Shown: positions 49,301-58,334 of the stretch, piece after piece
Layout: each line of letters opens with the position of its first letter
Numbering within the stretch: the first letter of the stretch is position 1
From: Accumulibacter sp.
Lineage (GTDB): Bacteria; Pseudomonadota; Gammaproteobacteria; Burkholderiales; Rhodocyclaceae
Direction of reading: 5' to 3'
Assembly (NCBI GenBank): GCA_017302455.1
Contig: JAFLDO010000009.1
Coordinates: forward strand, 50,467 to 114,466
Length of the DNA stretch: 64,000 nt
Translations under genes and position numbers: made by a program
The notes under the pieces: generated by a model
The model's input: the letters and a program-made list of their open reading frames with translations, nothing else
Told to the model about the DNA's origin: nothing
Databases searched by the model: none

Positions 49301-49642
49301 CTTGGCGGCGCGGCCAGCGCGTGTGCGGGCGCTGCACCTCGCCTGTGCCACGGTAGCGCCCTCGTGGCCCCCGCCCCTTTGCCGCTCGAGCGAGCCGCCG
49401 CGTGGCCCGCTGTCGCGCACCGGCAAGGATTGACGAAGCCGCCGGGCCCAGGGATACTCTCCTCGAAAGCCAGCCTGGCCAGCTCCCCAGCGTGCACCAT
49501 TTCACAGCGCGGCGAATTCCCGCCAGCTATTCTATCGGGTGCCGGTAGATGGGGGTCGCGCTTGCCACGCCCGCGCCGCTTCGGCGCTCACGCGACGAAG
49601 ACGGGCCTCGTCTGCTGGCGCCACCCACCAAGGAGTCCTGAC
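49301..49642. other. priA-ppx gap, no gene seen
   Basis: About 340 bases. An in-frame extension of ppx runs through it, but it has Pro/Arg-rich, non-conserved style and no RBS. Minus-strand ORFs of 60-130 codons likewise look like shadows. No hairpin or promoter was identified with confidence. Confidence 0.4.
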
Positions 49643-51181
49643 GTGTCTTCCGATTTCGTAGCCGCGATTGACCTGGGTTCGAACAGCTTCCACATGATTG
49701 TTGCCCGTATCGCCAATGGACGGGTGCAGGTTCTCGACCGCCTGCGCGAGATGGTTCAATTGGCTGCGGGCCTCGACAGTCGCAACCGCCTGTCGCCACA
49801 GTCGCAGCAGCGGGCGCTCGACTGCCTGGCGCGCTTTGGCCAGAGACTACGCCACATTCCGCCAACCCGCGTGCGCATCGTCGGCACCAACACCTTGCGA
49901 CAGGCGCGCAACAGCGCCGAGTTCGTGGCCCGCGCCGAGCAGGTTCTCGGCCACAAGGTCGAGATCGTCGCCGGCCAGGAGGAGGCGCGGCTGATCTACC
50001 TCGGTGTTGCGCACAGCGTCGGCGACGTGCCCGGGCAACGTCTGGTGGTCGACATTGGCGGCGGTAGCACCGAGCTGATCATCGGCGAGCAGTTCGATCC
50101 CCTGCATCTGGCGAGCCTGCGCATGGGCTGCGTCAGCATCAGTCGCCATTGTTTTGGTAACGGTCGAGTGACCGCGGGCCGCCTGCGCGAGGCGGAATTG
50201 CTTGTCCAGCTGAATCTCGAACCAGTGCGCGAGGAATACCTGGCGCGCGGCTGGGAGGTGGTGACCGGTGCGTCGGGGTCGATCAAGGCGATCCAGGATG
50301 TGGTCGTCAGCGAAGGCTGGTGTCGCGAGGGAATCAGTCTCGACGCCCTGCGCCGACTGCGCACGGCACTGCTCGAAGTGCGCGACACGGCCGAAATCGC
50401 CAGTCGCTGGCAACTCGACCCCGCGCGCGCGCGCGTCTTCTTCGGTGGCTTCGTCATCCTGCACGGTCTGTGCGAGACGCTCGGCGTGCAGCAGCTCGAG
50501 GTCTCGGAAGGCGCTTTGCGCGAGGGCCTGATCTATGACCTGCTGGGCCGCATCCGGCACGAGGATGTGCGCGACCGAACCATCGCCGATGTCATCGGTC
50601 GCTTCGGCCTCGATGAGGCTCAGGCCGGGCGAGTCAGCGGCACGGCGCTGGAACTGCACCGACAGGTACGCGCGAAATGGCAACTGACCGGCAAGGAAGC
50701 GCGGCACGTTCTCGAACGGGCCGCCCGCCTGCACGAGATCGGCCTGTTGCTGACCCACGACCAGTATCACAGGCACGGCGCCTACGTGCTGGAGCATTCC
50801 GACCTGCCCGGTTACTCGCGCGACGATCAGCGTTTGCTGTCGGCCCTGGTCGGGCGCCACCGGCGGTCGTTTCCGGCCGATGCGTTTTCCCATCTGCCAA
50901 AGGACTGGGCGCGGCCGGCACGCCGCCTGTGCGTTCTCCTGCGTCTGGCGGTGGTTCTCCACCGGGGTCGCAGCAGCGAGCCGTTGCCCGCGATCAGCCT
51001 GCGCGTCGACCGGCAGCGACTGGTTCTGCGCCTTCCGGCGGGCTGGCTGGACCAGCACCCACTGACGCGTGCCGATCTCGAGATCGAAGCCAGGCAACTT
51101 CGCAAGGCCGGCTTCGATCTCGAGATCGGCCGCAGTGGACCGGTGACGCTGCCGCCGGCACCGGCCGCGGGCTTGCCATGA
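49643..51181 (+). CDS. ppx: Exopolyphosphatase (Ppx/GppA family)
   Basis: 512 residues. Actin-like ATPase fold with phosphate motif AAIDLGSNSFHMIVARI at the N-terminus and VVDIGGGSTELIIGEQ; the C-terminal HD-like region includes RAARLHEIGLLLTHDQYHRH. It releases phosphate from the ends of polyphosphate; a pppGpp phosphatase role is also possible in this family. The GTG at 49643 follows AAGGAG by 7 bases and begins the ASKHA domain. In a polyphosphate-storing organism it would act in phosphate release. Confidence 0.93.
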   Translation: MSSDFVAAIDLGSNSFHMIVARIANGRVQVLDRLREMVQLAAGLDSRNRLSPQSQQRALDCLARFGQRLRHIPPTRVRIVGTNTLRQARNSAEFVARAEQVLGHKVEIVAGQEEARLIYLGVAHSVGDVPGQRLVVDIGGGSTELIIGEQFDPLHLASLRMGCVSISRHCFGNGRVTAGRLREAELLVQLNLEPVREEYLARGWEVVTGASGSIKAIQDVVVSEGWCREGISLDALRRLRTALLEVRDTAEIASRWQLDPARARVFFGGFVILHGLCETLGVQQLEVSEGALREGLIYDLLGRIRHEDVRDRTIADVIGRFGLDEAQAGRVSGTALELHRQVRAKWQLTGKEARHVLERAARLHEIGLLLTHDQYHRHGAYVLEHSDLPGYSRDDQRLLSALVGRHRRSFPADAFSHLPKDWARPARRLCVLLRLAVVLHRGRSSEPLPAISLRVDRQRLVLRLPAGWLDQHPLTRADLEIEARQLRKAGFDLEIGRSGPVTLPPAPAAGLP

Positions 51182-51283
51182 CCGTCGGCAATGACCGCCT
51201 GTGCAGTGCACCAGTCACCTTTTCGTCCCTGACCAGGGCTGGCATCGTAACGGCACACCGGCCGTGACGCGCGGGTCGCGGTG

Positions 51284-52522
51284 ATGCGATTTCTCGCCTG
51301 GCTGGCTGCATCCCTGCTGCTGTCGCTGCTCGTCGTCTTCTTTCTGCTGGTCGCCGCGCTTGAGCCAGCGCCCCTGGTTACCCGTGGCGAGACGATCTCG
51401 CCCGCGTCGATTGCGCAGGCCAAACTTCTCTTGGCCAGGAACGATCCGCGCCGACTGGCGCGCGGCGATGAACGAACGGCAGATCTCCCGGCGGCGTTGA
51501 TCGATGATGGCGTCAATCACCTGGCGAACCGGCTGTTGCACGGACGTGGTGCCTTCGTCATGGGCGAGGACTCGGCGCAGATCCGCCTCAGCGTCCGCGT
51601 TCCCGGTCTGCCCGGACCCCGTTTTCTGAACCTTGGCGCGGTCTTCAAGGAAGCCGAGGGGGAACCGCATGTCGCCTCGGCGACCCTGGGTTCGTTGCCC
51701 GTTCCGGCCGCGCTGATCGAGCTGCTGATGGCCTCGGCGATCAAGCTTGCCGGTTTTGGAGACGACTGGCAGCTGGCCCGACAGAGCATCCGGCGGTTGA
51801 TGTTCGAGCCCGGGCGGGGCGTCGTGGTCATCACCTACGTCTGGGAACCAGAAATCCTCGATCGTGCGCTGGCGCTGGCCTTTACGCCCGAGGATCTGCT
51901 CCATCTCGAAGCCGCCCAGCGAGCCCTGGCGGGCCTTCTCGATCACCACGGGCCGCGCGCGCGCGTGCCCCTGCCGGAAATTCTCGGCACCCTCCTGGCG
52001 CACACCGGCGACGGATCCCTTGTGCAGCGTCGTGCGGCACTACTGGTTTTGGCCACGCACCAGTCGGGACAGAGCCTGGTCAGGCTGTTGCCGCAGGCGA
52101 GGCAATGGCCACGCCCACGACCCGTCAAGCTGATCCTGCTCGGCCGCGGCGACAGCGCCCAGCATTTCGCCATTTCAGCCGCCCTGGCTGCCTGGGCCGG
52201 CGAGCCGGCGGCCAACGCCATCGGCGTCTACAAGGAAGTCGAGGACGCGCGCCATGGCAGCGGCTTCTCGTTTGCGGATCTTGCCGCGGATCGTGCCGGT
52301 ACCCGTTTTGGACAACTGGTTGCCGACGCGTCGCCACGCCTGAACGCTGCACTGGGAAGAACGCTGACCGATGCGGACCTGGCGCCAGCGCTTGGCGGGC
52401 TTCCGGAGTATCTGTCGGAAAGCGAGTTCCAGCGGCGTTTCGGCGGCAGCGGCAACGCCGCCTATGCGCAGGTAATGGCCGAAATCGAGCGTCGCCTGGC
52501 GGCCCTGCCGCTGTATCGCTGA
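51284..52522 (+). CDS. Membrane-anchored protein of unknown function
   Basis: 412 residues. One N-terminal membrane anchor or uncleaved signal (LAWLAASLLLSLLVVFFLLV), then a soluble, mostly helical part facing the periplasm. Notable segments: DLPAALIDDGVNHLANRLL, VVVITYVWEPEILDRALALA and the C-terminal LPEYLSESEFQRRFGGSGN. No family was recognised. The ATG at 51284 is preferred over the GTG just before it. About 100 bases separate it from ppx, so co-transcription is possible but unproven. Confidence 0.7.
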   Translation: MRFLAWLAASLLLSLLVVFFLLVAALEPAPLVTRGETISPASIAQAKLLLARNDPRRLARGDERTADLPAALIDDGVNHLANRLLHGRGAFVMGEDSAQIRLSVRVPGLPGPRFLNLGAVFKEAEGEPHVASATLGSLPVPAALIELLMASAIKLAGFGDDWQLARQSIRRLMFEPGRGVVVITYVWEPEILDRALALAFTPEDLLHLEAAQRALAGLLDHHGPRARVPLPEILGTLLAHTGDGSLVQRRAALLVLATHQSGQSLVRLLPQARQWPRPRPVKLILLGRGDSAQHFAISAALAAWAGEPAANAIGVYKEVEDARHGSGFSFADLAADRAGTRFGQLVADASPRLNAALGRTLTDADLAPALGGLPEYLSESEFQRRFGGSGNAAYAQVMAEIERRLAALPLYR

Positions 52523-52565
52523 TCGGCTGCCCTGTGCGCCCGTGGCCACCCTCGGCGCGTGCTGC

Positions 52566-53765
52566 TCAGCGCACCCGTCGACCGGCAAGCAGGAACCACA
52601 GATAAGCGGCGAGCTGTGCTCCCAGCAAGGACAGGAGAGCGTTCCGGTGAGCCATGGCGGCCGTTTGTCCCTGCGCCTGCAGCAGGTCGATCAAGAGCCC
52701 GAGCCCCCACTGGACGCCGAAGGCGCCAACGAAGACCATCAGGTTGAATGCCGTGTTGGCGCGGCCGGATAGCGCCACAGCAAAGCCGGCGGCCGCCTGC
52801 GAATAGGCGAGCGTGCCAAAGCTCGAGAAGCTGCCATAGGCGATCCACAGGAGGTGGGTGTGTTCGACGGCCTGGGTGACGATCAGGGCGAGCGTCAGTA
52901 GCGAAAGGCCGAGTCCGGCAGCGAGCAACATCAGCGGCTTGATGCCGCGCCTGGCCAAGCCGGTGGCGAGGAGGCCAATCAGGAGATAGGCAATCAGCAT
53001 CGCCGCGCTCATCCCCGCCATATGGTCGGCGGCGACCGCGCGCGCGTAGCCGTTCACCTGCATCAGCCAGGAAACCGACCACAGGCTCTGCACGGCCATA
53101 AAGCCCCCGACCAGCGTCAGTCCAAGAGGCGCGAAGCGCCAGAAATGGGCGCTGGCGAAGACCTGCCTGACGCCGGCCCACTGCGCCGCGAGCGGTTCCG
53201 GCTTTGCGCCGTCCGTGCGTTCGGGGACGCTGAGGAACAGCCAGATGGCAACCAGCAGGGTCAGGCCGGCCAGTCCGACGAAGATCTCGCGCCAGCCGGC
53301 TACCTGCAAGGCTGCTTCCAGCGGTGCCGTCGCAGCGAGCGCTCCGAGACCGCCGGAGGTCATGATCCAGCCGGTCAGCGATGCCTGTCGGTCGGCCGGG
53401 AACCACAGCGAAAACGCTTTGAAGGCGGCCATCAGACACGCCGAAACGCCCAGCCCGATCAGCGCACGCGAGAAGGCCAGGTCGCCGATGCTCTTGCCGA
53501 TGGCGAACGTCGCGGCACCGGTAGCGGCAATCAGGAGCAGCCCCGATTCGACCCGGCGCGCGCCGAAGCGGTCGAGCAACATCCCCAGCGGCAGCTGGGC
53601 GGCGGCGAAGGACAGGAAGTAGGCGCTGGTCAGCAGGCCCAGGCTGCCGGCGCCAAGTGCCAGTTCGGCAGTCAGTATCGGCCCGATAACGGCGTTAGCC
53701 GTCCGGTACAGATAGGACAAGAAGTAGGCGCCTGCGAAGGGCAGGAATAGTTTCAGCCAGAGCAT
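52566..53765 (-). CDS. Major facilitator superfamily transporter
   Basis: 399 residues, 12 predicted membrane segments. The MFS loop 2-3 motif is seen as LPLGMLLDRFGARRVESGLL. The opening LFLPFAGAYFLSYLYRTANAV resembles nitrate/sugar-phosphate type MFS proteins, but the substrate cannot be assigned. It starts 24 bases after the ROK kinase gene, which suggests uptake of a sugar that the kinase then phosphorylates. Confidence 0.88.
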   Translation of the reverse strand: MLWLKLFLPFAGAYFLSYLYRTANAVIGPILTAELALGAGSLGLLTSAYFLSFAAAQLPLGMLLDRFGARRVESGLLLIAATGAATFAIGKSIGDLAFSRALIGLGVSACLMAAFKAFSLWFPADRQASLTGWIMTSGGLGALAATAPLEAALQVAGWREIFVGLAGLTLLVAIWLFLSVPERTDGAKPEPLAAQWAGVRQVFASAHFWRFAPLGLTLVGGFMAVQSLWSVSWLMQVNGYARAVAADHMAGMSAAMLIAYLLIGLLATGLARRGIKPLMLLAAGLGLSLLTLALIVTQAVEHTHLLWIAYGSFSSFGTLAYSQAAAGFAVALSGRANTAFNLMVFVGAFGVQWGLGLLIDLLQAQGQTAAMAHRNALLSLLGAQLAAYLWFLLAGRRVR

Positions 53766-53789
53766 GGATTGGTCAGGAGTCCGGTTGTT

Positions 53790-54728
53790 TCACGCCTCGT
53801 CCCACAGCCACGCGGCCCCGCGCACGCCGGAGGAGTCCCCATGCACGTTGGGCAGCAGGCGGGTGCGCACCTCGTCGGAGAAGACGTGCGCTGTCCACAA
53901 CATCGGCACGCTTCGATACAGGCGCTCAAGATTGGAAAGGCCGCCGCCAAGCACGATCACGTCCGGGTCCAGGATGTTGATCACTTGGGCCAGCGCCTTC
54001 GCCAGGCGCCGTTCGTAGCGCTGCAGTGACGCATTGGCAGCAAGGTCACCGGCGCCGGCGCGAGCGCCGACGGCTTCGGCAGTCAGCGATTCCCCGTGGT
54101 GGCGCCAGTGGTCCAGGCTGAGCGCGGGACCGGAGAGCCACGTTTCGACACAGCCCGAACGCCCGCAGTAGCACGCTGGTGGCGGCAGGCCTTCCTCTTC
54201 GGCCGACGGCAGCGGATTGTGGCCCCATTCCCCGGCAATCCGGTTAACCCCGGTCAGTACCCGCTGATTGACGACAATTCCCCCGCCGACACCGGTGCCG
54301 AGGATGACCCCGAAAACGACCTCCGCACCTCGTCCAGCACCATCGATCGCTTCCGAAAGGGCAAAGCAGTTGGCGTCGTTGGCCAAACGTACTTCGCGCT
54401 GCAGCAGCCTCTGAAGGTCGTCCCGCAGTGGTCTGCCGATCAGGCAGGTGGAGTTGGCATTCTTGATGTGACCGGCCGCAACGGATTCGGTACCGGGAAT
54501 TCCTATCCCGACGCTGCCTCGCCCACCGAGATCGTCTTCGGCGGCAGCAACCAGTTCCGTGACGACCCTGATTGTCGCCAGGTAATCGCCTTGCGGGGTC
54601 GGACGACGGCGCCGCCGCAGCACGTTCCCGGACTCGTCGAGAGCGACGAGTTCGATCTTCGTACCGCCGAGGTCAATCCCGATTCGTAAGCGTCTGAACA
54701 ATCTCGTTCTCGTGCGCTGCGTGGCCAT
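53790..54728 (-). CDS. ROK-family sugar kinase
   Basis: 312 residues. N-terminal phosphate motif LRIGIDLGGTKIELVALDE; catalytic region LANDANCFALSEAIDG; the ROK zinc motif with GEWGHNPLP followed by CYCGRSGCVETWLSGPAL. This resembles fructokinase or N-acetylglucosamine kinase types. The ATG at 54728 has AGAGGAAAGG upstream; longer in-frame starts are less likely. It is upstream of the MFS gene in the same operon. Confidence 0.92.
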   Translation of the reverse strand: MATQRTRTRLFRRLRIGIDLGGTKIELVALDESGNVLRRRRRPTPQGDYLATIRVVTELVAAAEDDLGGRGSVGIGIPGTESVAAGHIKNANSTCLIGRPLRDDLQRLLQREVRLANDANCFALSEAIDGAGRGAEVVFGVILGTGVGGGIVVNQRVLTGVNRIAGEWGHNPLPSAEEEGLPPPACYCGRSGCVETWLSGPALSLDHWRHHGESLTAEAVGARAGAGDLAANASLQRYERRLAKALAQVINILDPDVIVLGGGLSNLERLYRSVPMLWTAHVFSDEVRTRLLPNVHGDSSGVRGAAWLWDEA

Positions 54729-55265
54729 GAGGCGCGCCTTTCCTCTTGCGGCCATCCCGGATCCTTGCAGGGGGCAGTATGTGACCCACACGGCTGATGA
54801 ACTGGGCTATCATGGACAGGTTATGGTTGCGGAGCGACGGACTATAACAACATTGCTTGAAGCTGTCCCCCATGTGGTCACGCTGATACTGAGTAGCGGC
54901 ATCGACATCGCGCGCGGTACGATCGGCTTTTTGGGCTTGACCTTGGAGGAGAGTTAGTCGTCCGGATGTCCGCACCAGGAAGGTCGCCGATCTGGTGCGT
55001 GAGCTGGAGGGATGGAGCATCAGGATCGTCGTTTCTCATGCATGGGCATATCCTGACGATTTGGCCAACGAATATGGTTTATCACGTGGAATCGTCGATG
55101 CTGCACATCTGCTGGACGGTTTGGTTCTCTCTGTCCGGCTCAACGAACTTAGGCTTGAATCTCATGCGGAATCTCGCTCGCTCTACCGTGCTGACATGCC
55201 TTTCTTGCCGCCATCCCAGCCAGCCCTGATGCCGGCTTCACAGTATTTCGCCCGCAGGAGGAAAA
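54729..55265. other. Gap upstream of polysaccharide cluster with possible gene remnant
   Basis: About 540 bases. A plus-strand open frame from roughly 54953 to 55378 encodes a protein-like stretch (VRTRKVADLVRELEGWSIRI, then PDDLANEYGLSRGIVDAAHL) but has no good start and runs out of frame into the next gene. It may be the end of a decayed gene. The RBS GCAGGAGG for the next gene is at its end. Confidence 0.35.
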
Positions 55266-56324
55266 ATGCGCAACTACCCCACCATCACCGGCCGGAAGAT
55301 CCGCCTGGCGCTTGTCGGATGCGGGCGAATCGCGGCCAATCACTTCGCGGCGATGGAGCAGCACGCCGAAGATGTTGAAATCGTCGATGTTTGCGACGTT
55401 GACCGCAACGCGCTCGACAAGGCTGTCCAGCGGACTCTTGCCCATGGACACCTTAGCATGACCGAAATGCTCAAGGCGAGCACGGCGGACCTCGTCGTGC
55501 TCACGACGCCCAGTGGCCTGCATCCGGAGCAGACGATTGAAATCGCGGAATCCGGGCGCCATGTGATGACCGAAAAGCCGATGGCCACGCGCTGGCATGA
55601 TGGCCTGCACATGGTCAAGGCTTGCGACGAAGCCGGCGTGCGGATGTTTGTCGTCAAGCAGAATCGGCGTAACGCCACCTTGCAACTCTTGAAGCGTGCC
55701 GTCGAGCAGAAACGGTTCGGACGCATCTACATGGTCAATATCAACGTCTTCTGGACGCGGCCACAGGAATACTACGACAGCGCCAAATGGCGCGGCACCT
55801 GGGAGTTCGACGGCGGCGCGTTCATGAATCAGGCAAGCCACTATGTCGATCTGCTCGACTGGCTGATTGGCCCCATCGAGAGCATTCAGGCCTACACGGC
55901 CACATTGGGACGGGATATCCAGGTCGAGGACAGCGGCGTGCTCAGTGTCCGCTGGCGTTCCGGTGCGCTGGGCTCGATGAACGTCACCATGCTGACCTAC
56001 CCGAAGAATCTCGAGGGCAGCATCACGATACTCGGGGAGAAAGGCACAGTCCGCGTCGGCGGCGTTGCGGTCAACGAGATCCAGCACTGGGATTTCGCCG
56101 AGAAGATGCCTGAAGATGATAAAATTTCCGCCGCAAACTATGAAACCACATCCATCTATGGCTTTGGCCACCCGCTCTATTACGACAACGTGATCAAGGT
56201 CATGCGCGGTGAAGCGGAGCCGGAAACCGATGGCCGCGAAGGCCTCAAGTCGCTCGAAACACTGATTGCGGCGTACCTCGCTGCCCGTGACGGCAAGCGA
56301 GTTGCGCTGCCTCTGGATTACTGA
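55266..56324 (+). CDS. Gfo/Idh/MocA dehydrogenase, WlbA/WbpB-like
   Basis: 352 residues. NAD-binding Rossmann fold ([20 protein letters not shown]) and the catalytic EKP motif ([15 protein letters not shown]), then the C-terminal alpha/beta domain with [17 protein letters not shown]. Close in style to WlbA/WbpB, which oxidises UDP-GlcNAcA at C3 before transamination. RBS AGGAGGAAAA directly precedes the ATG. It is the first gene of the cluster, and an acetyltransferase gene follows after 2 bases. Confidence 0.85.
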   Translation: MRNYPTITGRKIRLALVGCGRIAANHFAAMEQHAEDVEIVDVCDVDRNALDKAVQRTLAHGHLSMTEMLKASTADLVVLTTPSGLHPEQTIEIAESGRHVMTEKPMATRWHDGLHMVKACDEAGVRMFVVKQNRRNATLQLLKRAVEQKRFGRIYMVNINVFWTRPQEYYDSAKWRGTWEFDGGAFMNQASHYVDLLDWLIGPIESIQAYTATLGRDIQVEDSGVLSVRWRSGALGSMNVTMLTYPKNLEGSITILGEKGTVRVGGVAVNEIQHWDFAEKMPEDDKISAANYETTSIYGFGHPLYYDNVIKVMRGEAEPETDGREGLKSLETLIAAYLAARDGKRVALPLDY

Positions 56325-56326
56325 AC

Positions 56327-56902
56327 ATGGTGCTCTCCATACACCCTTCTGCAATTGTCGATGAGGGCGCACAAATCGGCGATGGTAGCCGCGTCTGGCA
56401 TTTTGCCCACATTTGCGCTGGTGCCAGGATTGGCACAGACTGTTCCTTCGGCCAGAACGTCTTCGTCGGTAACGACGTAGCGATCGGCAACAACGTCAAG
56501 GTGCAGAACAACGTTTCCATCTACGACGCCGTGCAGATCGAGGACGACGTCTTCTGCGGCCCAAGCATGGTGTTTACCAACGTGTACAACCCGCGTTCCG
56601 CGGTCACCCGCAAGGATGAGTATCGCCCGACGACAATAAAGCGGGGCGCGACTCTTGGGGCGAACAGTACGATCGTCTGCGGGGTAACGGTTGGTAGATT
56701 CGCCTTTGTCGCTGCGGGTGCGGTGGTGACTCGTGACGTCAAGCCCTATGCTCTGATGGCTGGTGTGCCGGCCAGACAGATAGGCTGGATCAGCAAGCAT
56801 GGCGAGCGTCTACGGCTGCCCCTGGAGGGAGACGGAGTAGCGCAATGCCCGGTGACGGGTGAGACCTACAAGCTGACGGGGACGACGCTGGCGGTTGAAT
56901 GA
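56327..56902 (+). CDS. Hexapeptide-repeat N-acetyltransferase, WlbB/WbpD-like
   Basis: 191 residues. Left-handed beta-helix repeats over most of its length ([60 protein letters not shown]). The Asn/His arrangement matches acetyl-CoA-dependent sugar amine acetyltransferases WbpD/WlbB, acting on UDP-GlcNAc(3NH2)A. The stop overlaps the start of the next gene (ATGA). With the flanking dehydrogenase and aminotransferase it completes the pathway to UDP-2,3-diacetamido uronic acid. Confidence 0.87.
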   Translation: MVLSIHPSAIVDEGAQIGDGSRVWHFAHICAGARIGTDCSFGQNVFVGNDVAIGNNVKVQNNVSIYDAVQIEDDVFCGPSMVFTNVYNPRSAVTRKDEYRPTTIKRGATLGANSTIVCGVTVGRFAFVAAGAVVTRDVKPYALMAGVPARQIGWISKHGERLRLPLEGDGVAQCPVTGETYKLTGTTLAVE

Positions 56903-57969
56903 AGGTAGCGGTCATCGGCGGCGGGATCAACGGGGTCATGACCGCCTGGGCCTTCGCCCGGCGCGGCGACAGCGTAGACCTATTCGAAAAGGGCCGGCTG
57001 ATGTCGGCCACCAGCCACTCCTCCTCCAAGATGTTGCACGGCGGCTTGCGCTACCTCGAACACGGCCATCTGAGGCTGGTTCGCGAGGCACTCCAGGAGC
57101 GCTCTTGGTGGATCAGACAGGCGCCGGAATTTGCCAGACCGCTTGAGTTGCTGATTCCAATTTACCGGAACGGCGAGCGCGCCAAGTGGCTGGTCGGCGC
57201 AGGCATCAGGCTCTACGATCTGCTCGCAATCGGATCGGGGTTCCCGCGGGGCCGTTGGTACAGCGCCGACGAGGTGGTCGAACGCTTTCCCGGCTTGAAA
57301 CGCGACGAGTTGCTGGGCGCCTACGGTTACTGGGATGCCCGTATGGATGACTACCGGCTTGGCCTGTGGGCAGCAGAAAGAGCCGGGGAATCAGGTGCCA
57401 GGCTCCACGAGTTCACCGCCGTGCTCAAGGTCCATCCGGCGACGGGAGAGGTTGCCCTGGACGGATCCAGTGCCCGTTACGACCGTATCGTCAACGTCGC
57501 CGGCCCCTGGGCGGAAACACTCCTCGCCAGGTCAGGCGTGGCAAGCGCCTACCGGCTTGACTTGATCCGTGGCAGCCACATCGTCGTGCCTGGCAAGCTC
57601 GAGCACGGTTGCGTTCTGCAGGTGCCGGGTGAGAAACGCATCCTGTTCGTTCTCCCGCACGGAGAAAACACCCTGCTCGGGACTACCGAAGTCAGCCAGG
57701 CCGACCCCGATCATTGCCTGCCCAGCGATGAGGAAATCGACTATTTGACTACCAACTACAACCGTTGCTTTTTTGAGGTCGTTGCGCGTCAGGATATAAT
57801 CTCAAGCTTCGCCGGAATTCGACCGATTGTTGCGAGCAAGACCGATTTTTCCGCGGCCAGCCGGGAATCGGTCATCGAGCGCCAAGGCAGGCTGATAAAC
57901 GTCTTCGGCGGCAAGTGGACCACCTCGCGGGCCCTTGCCGAAGCAGTCGTCACGAAATCACAGTATTGA
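56899..57969 (+). CDS. FAD-dependent oxidoreductase, GlpD-like but short
   Basis: 356 residues. FAD-binding Rossmann motif [20 protein letters not shown], then [20 protein letters not shown], a hallmark of GlpD-type glycerol-3-phosphate dehydrogenases, and [11 protein letters not shown] with [15 protein letters not shown] near the end. Typical GlpD has about 500 residues; the C-terminal helical domain is absent. The substrate may be glycerol-3-phosphate or a sugar-linked relative used in the glycan. It overlaps the acetyltransferase stop. The role in this cluster is unclear. Confidence 0.8.
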   Translation: MKVAVIGGGINGVMTAWAFARRGDSVDLFEKGRLMSATSHSSSKMLHGGLRYLEHGHLRLVREALQERSWWIRQAPEFARPLELLIPIYRNGERAKWLVGAGIRLYDLLAIGSGFPRGRWYSADEVVERFPGLKRDELLGAYGYWDARMDDYRLGLWAAERAGESGARLHEFTAVLKVHPATGEVALDGSSARYDRIVNVAGPWAETLLARSGVASAYRLDLIRGSHIVVPGKLEHGCVLQVPGEKRILFVLPHGENTLLGTTEVSQADPDHCLPSDEEIDYLTTNYNRCFFEVVARQDIISSFAGIRPIVASKTDFSAASRESVIERQGRLINVFGGKWTTSRALAEAVVTKSQY

Positions 57970-57977
57970 GAGAAACT

Positions 57978-58013
57978 ATGGAAGCTCACTTCATCGACCT
58001 GAAACAGCTATAA
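57978..58013 (+). pseudogene. 11-codon ORF resembling an aminotransferase N-terminus
   Basis: ATG then codons for MEAHFIDLKQL and a TAA stop. FIDLK close to the start Met is the typical N-terminus of WbpE/WlbC-type DegT aminotransferases. The position right after the preceding gene is where that gene would be expected to start. It is read as a leftover of the original aminotransferase start, cut off by insertion of the antitoxin/PIN module. With only 11 codons, chance similarity cannot be excluded. Confidence 0.45.
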
Positions 58014-58025
58014 GGAGACGTAGTC

Positions 58026-58334
58026 GTGCGTGCGGAGATTTTGATTCAACTAGGCCAAGCCAAATTGCTAAATCCACTCTACCTGAAGCCGGATGCACCC
58101 ACCCATTACCACATTGAAGTGCCTGATGATGCGCTCCTCGACGCTCGCGACTATCTTGAAGAACAGCCCCGGCCAGCCGATGTTGCAACAGTGCCCCCAG
58201 CCCGACCGGGCAGCTTGCAAGAGCGGCTGAACCAACTACTTGGTCCCCTGGCAAGAATAAGGCCCAGCGCAAGCATTGGGGATGATTATCAAACAGTTCA
58301 AGATGCAATGGAGGAACGTTATTGTGGACGTTAA
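58026..58334 (+). CDS. Putative antitoxin of the adjacent PIN domain
   Basis: 102 residues, GTG start with RBS AAGGAGACG. Soluble and helical, opening with MRAEILIQLGQAKLLNPLYL and ending DYQTVQDAMEERYCGR. No precise family was recognised, but size, acidic Pro-rich centre and the 11-base overlap with a downstream PIN-domain ORF fit a type II antitoxin. GC is lower than in neighbouring genes, suggesting acquisition. Confidence 0.6.
   Translation: MRAEILIQLGQAKLLNPLYLKPDAPTHYHIEVPDDALLDARDYLEEQPRPADVATVPPARPGSLQERLNQLLGPLARIRPSASIGDDYQTVQDAMEERYCGR

Noticed and set aside
49847..51211. 454-codon minus-strand open frame inside ppx
   Set aside because: Antisense to ppx; His/Gln/Ala-rich shadow.
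55149..56372. 407-codon minus-strand open frame over the WlbA-like gene
   Set aside because: Antisense to a clear Gfo/Idh/MocA dehydrogenase; no motif of its own.
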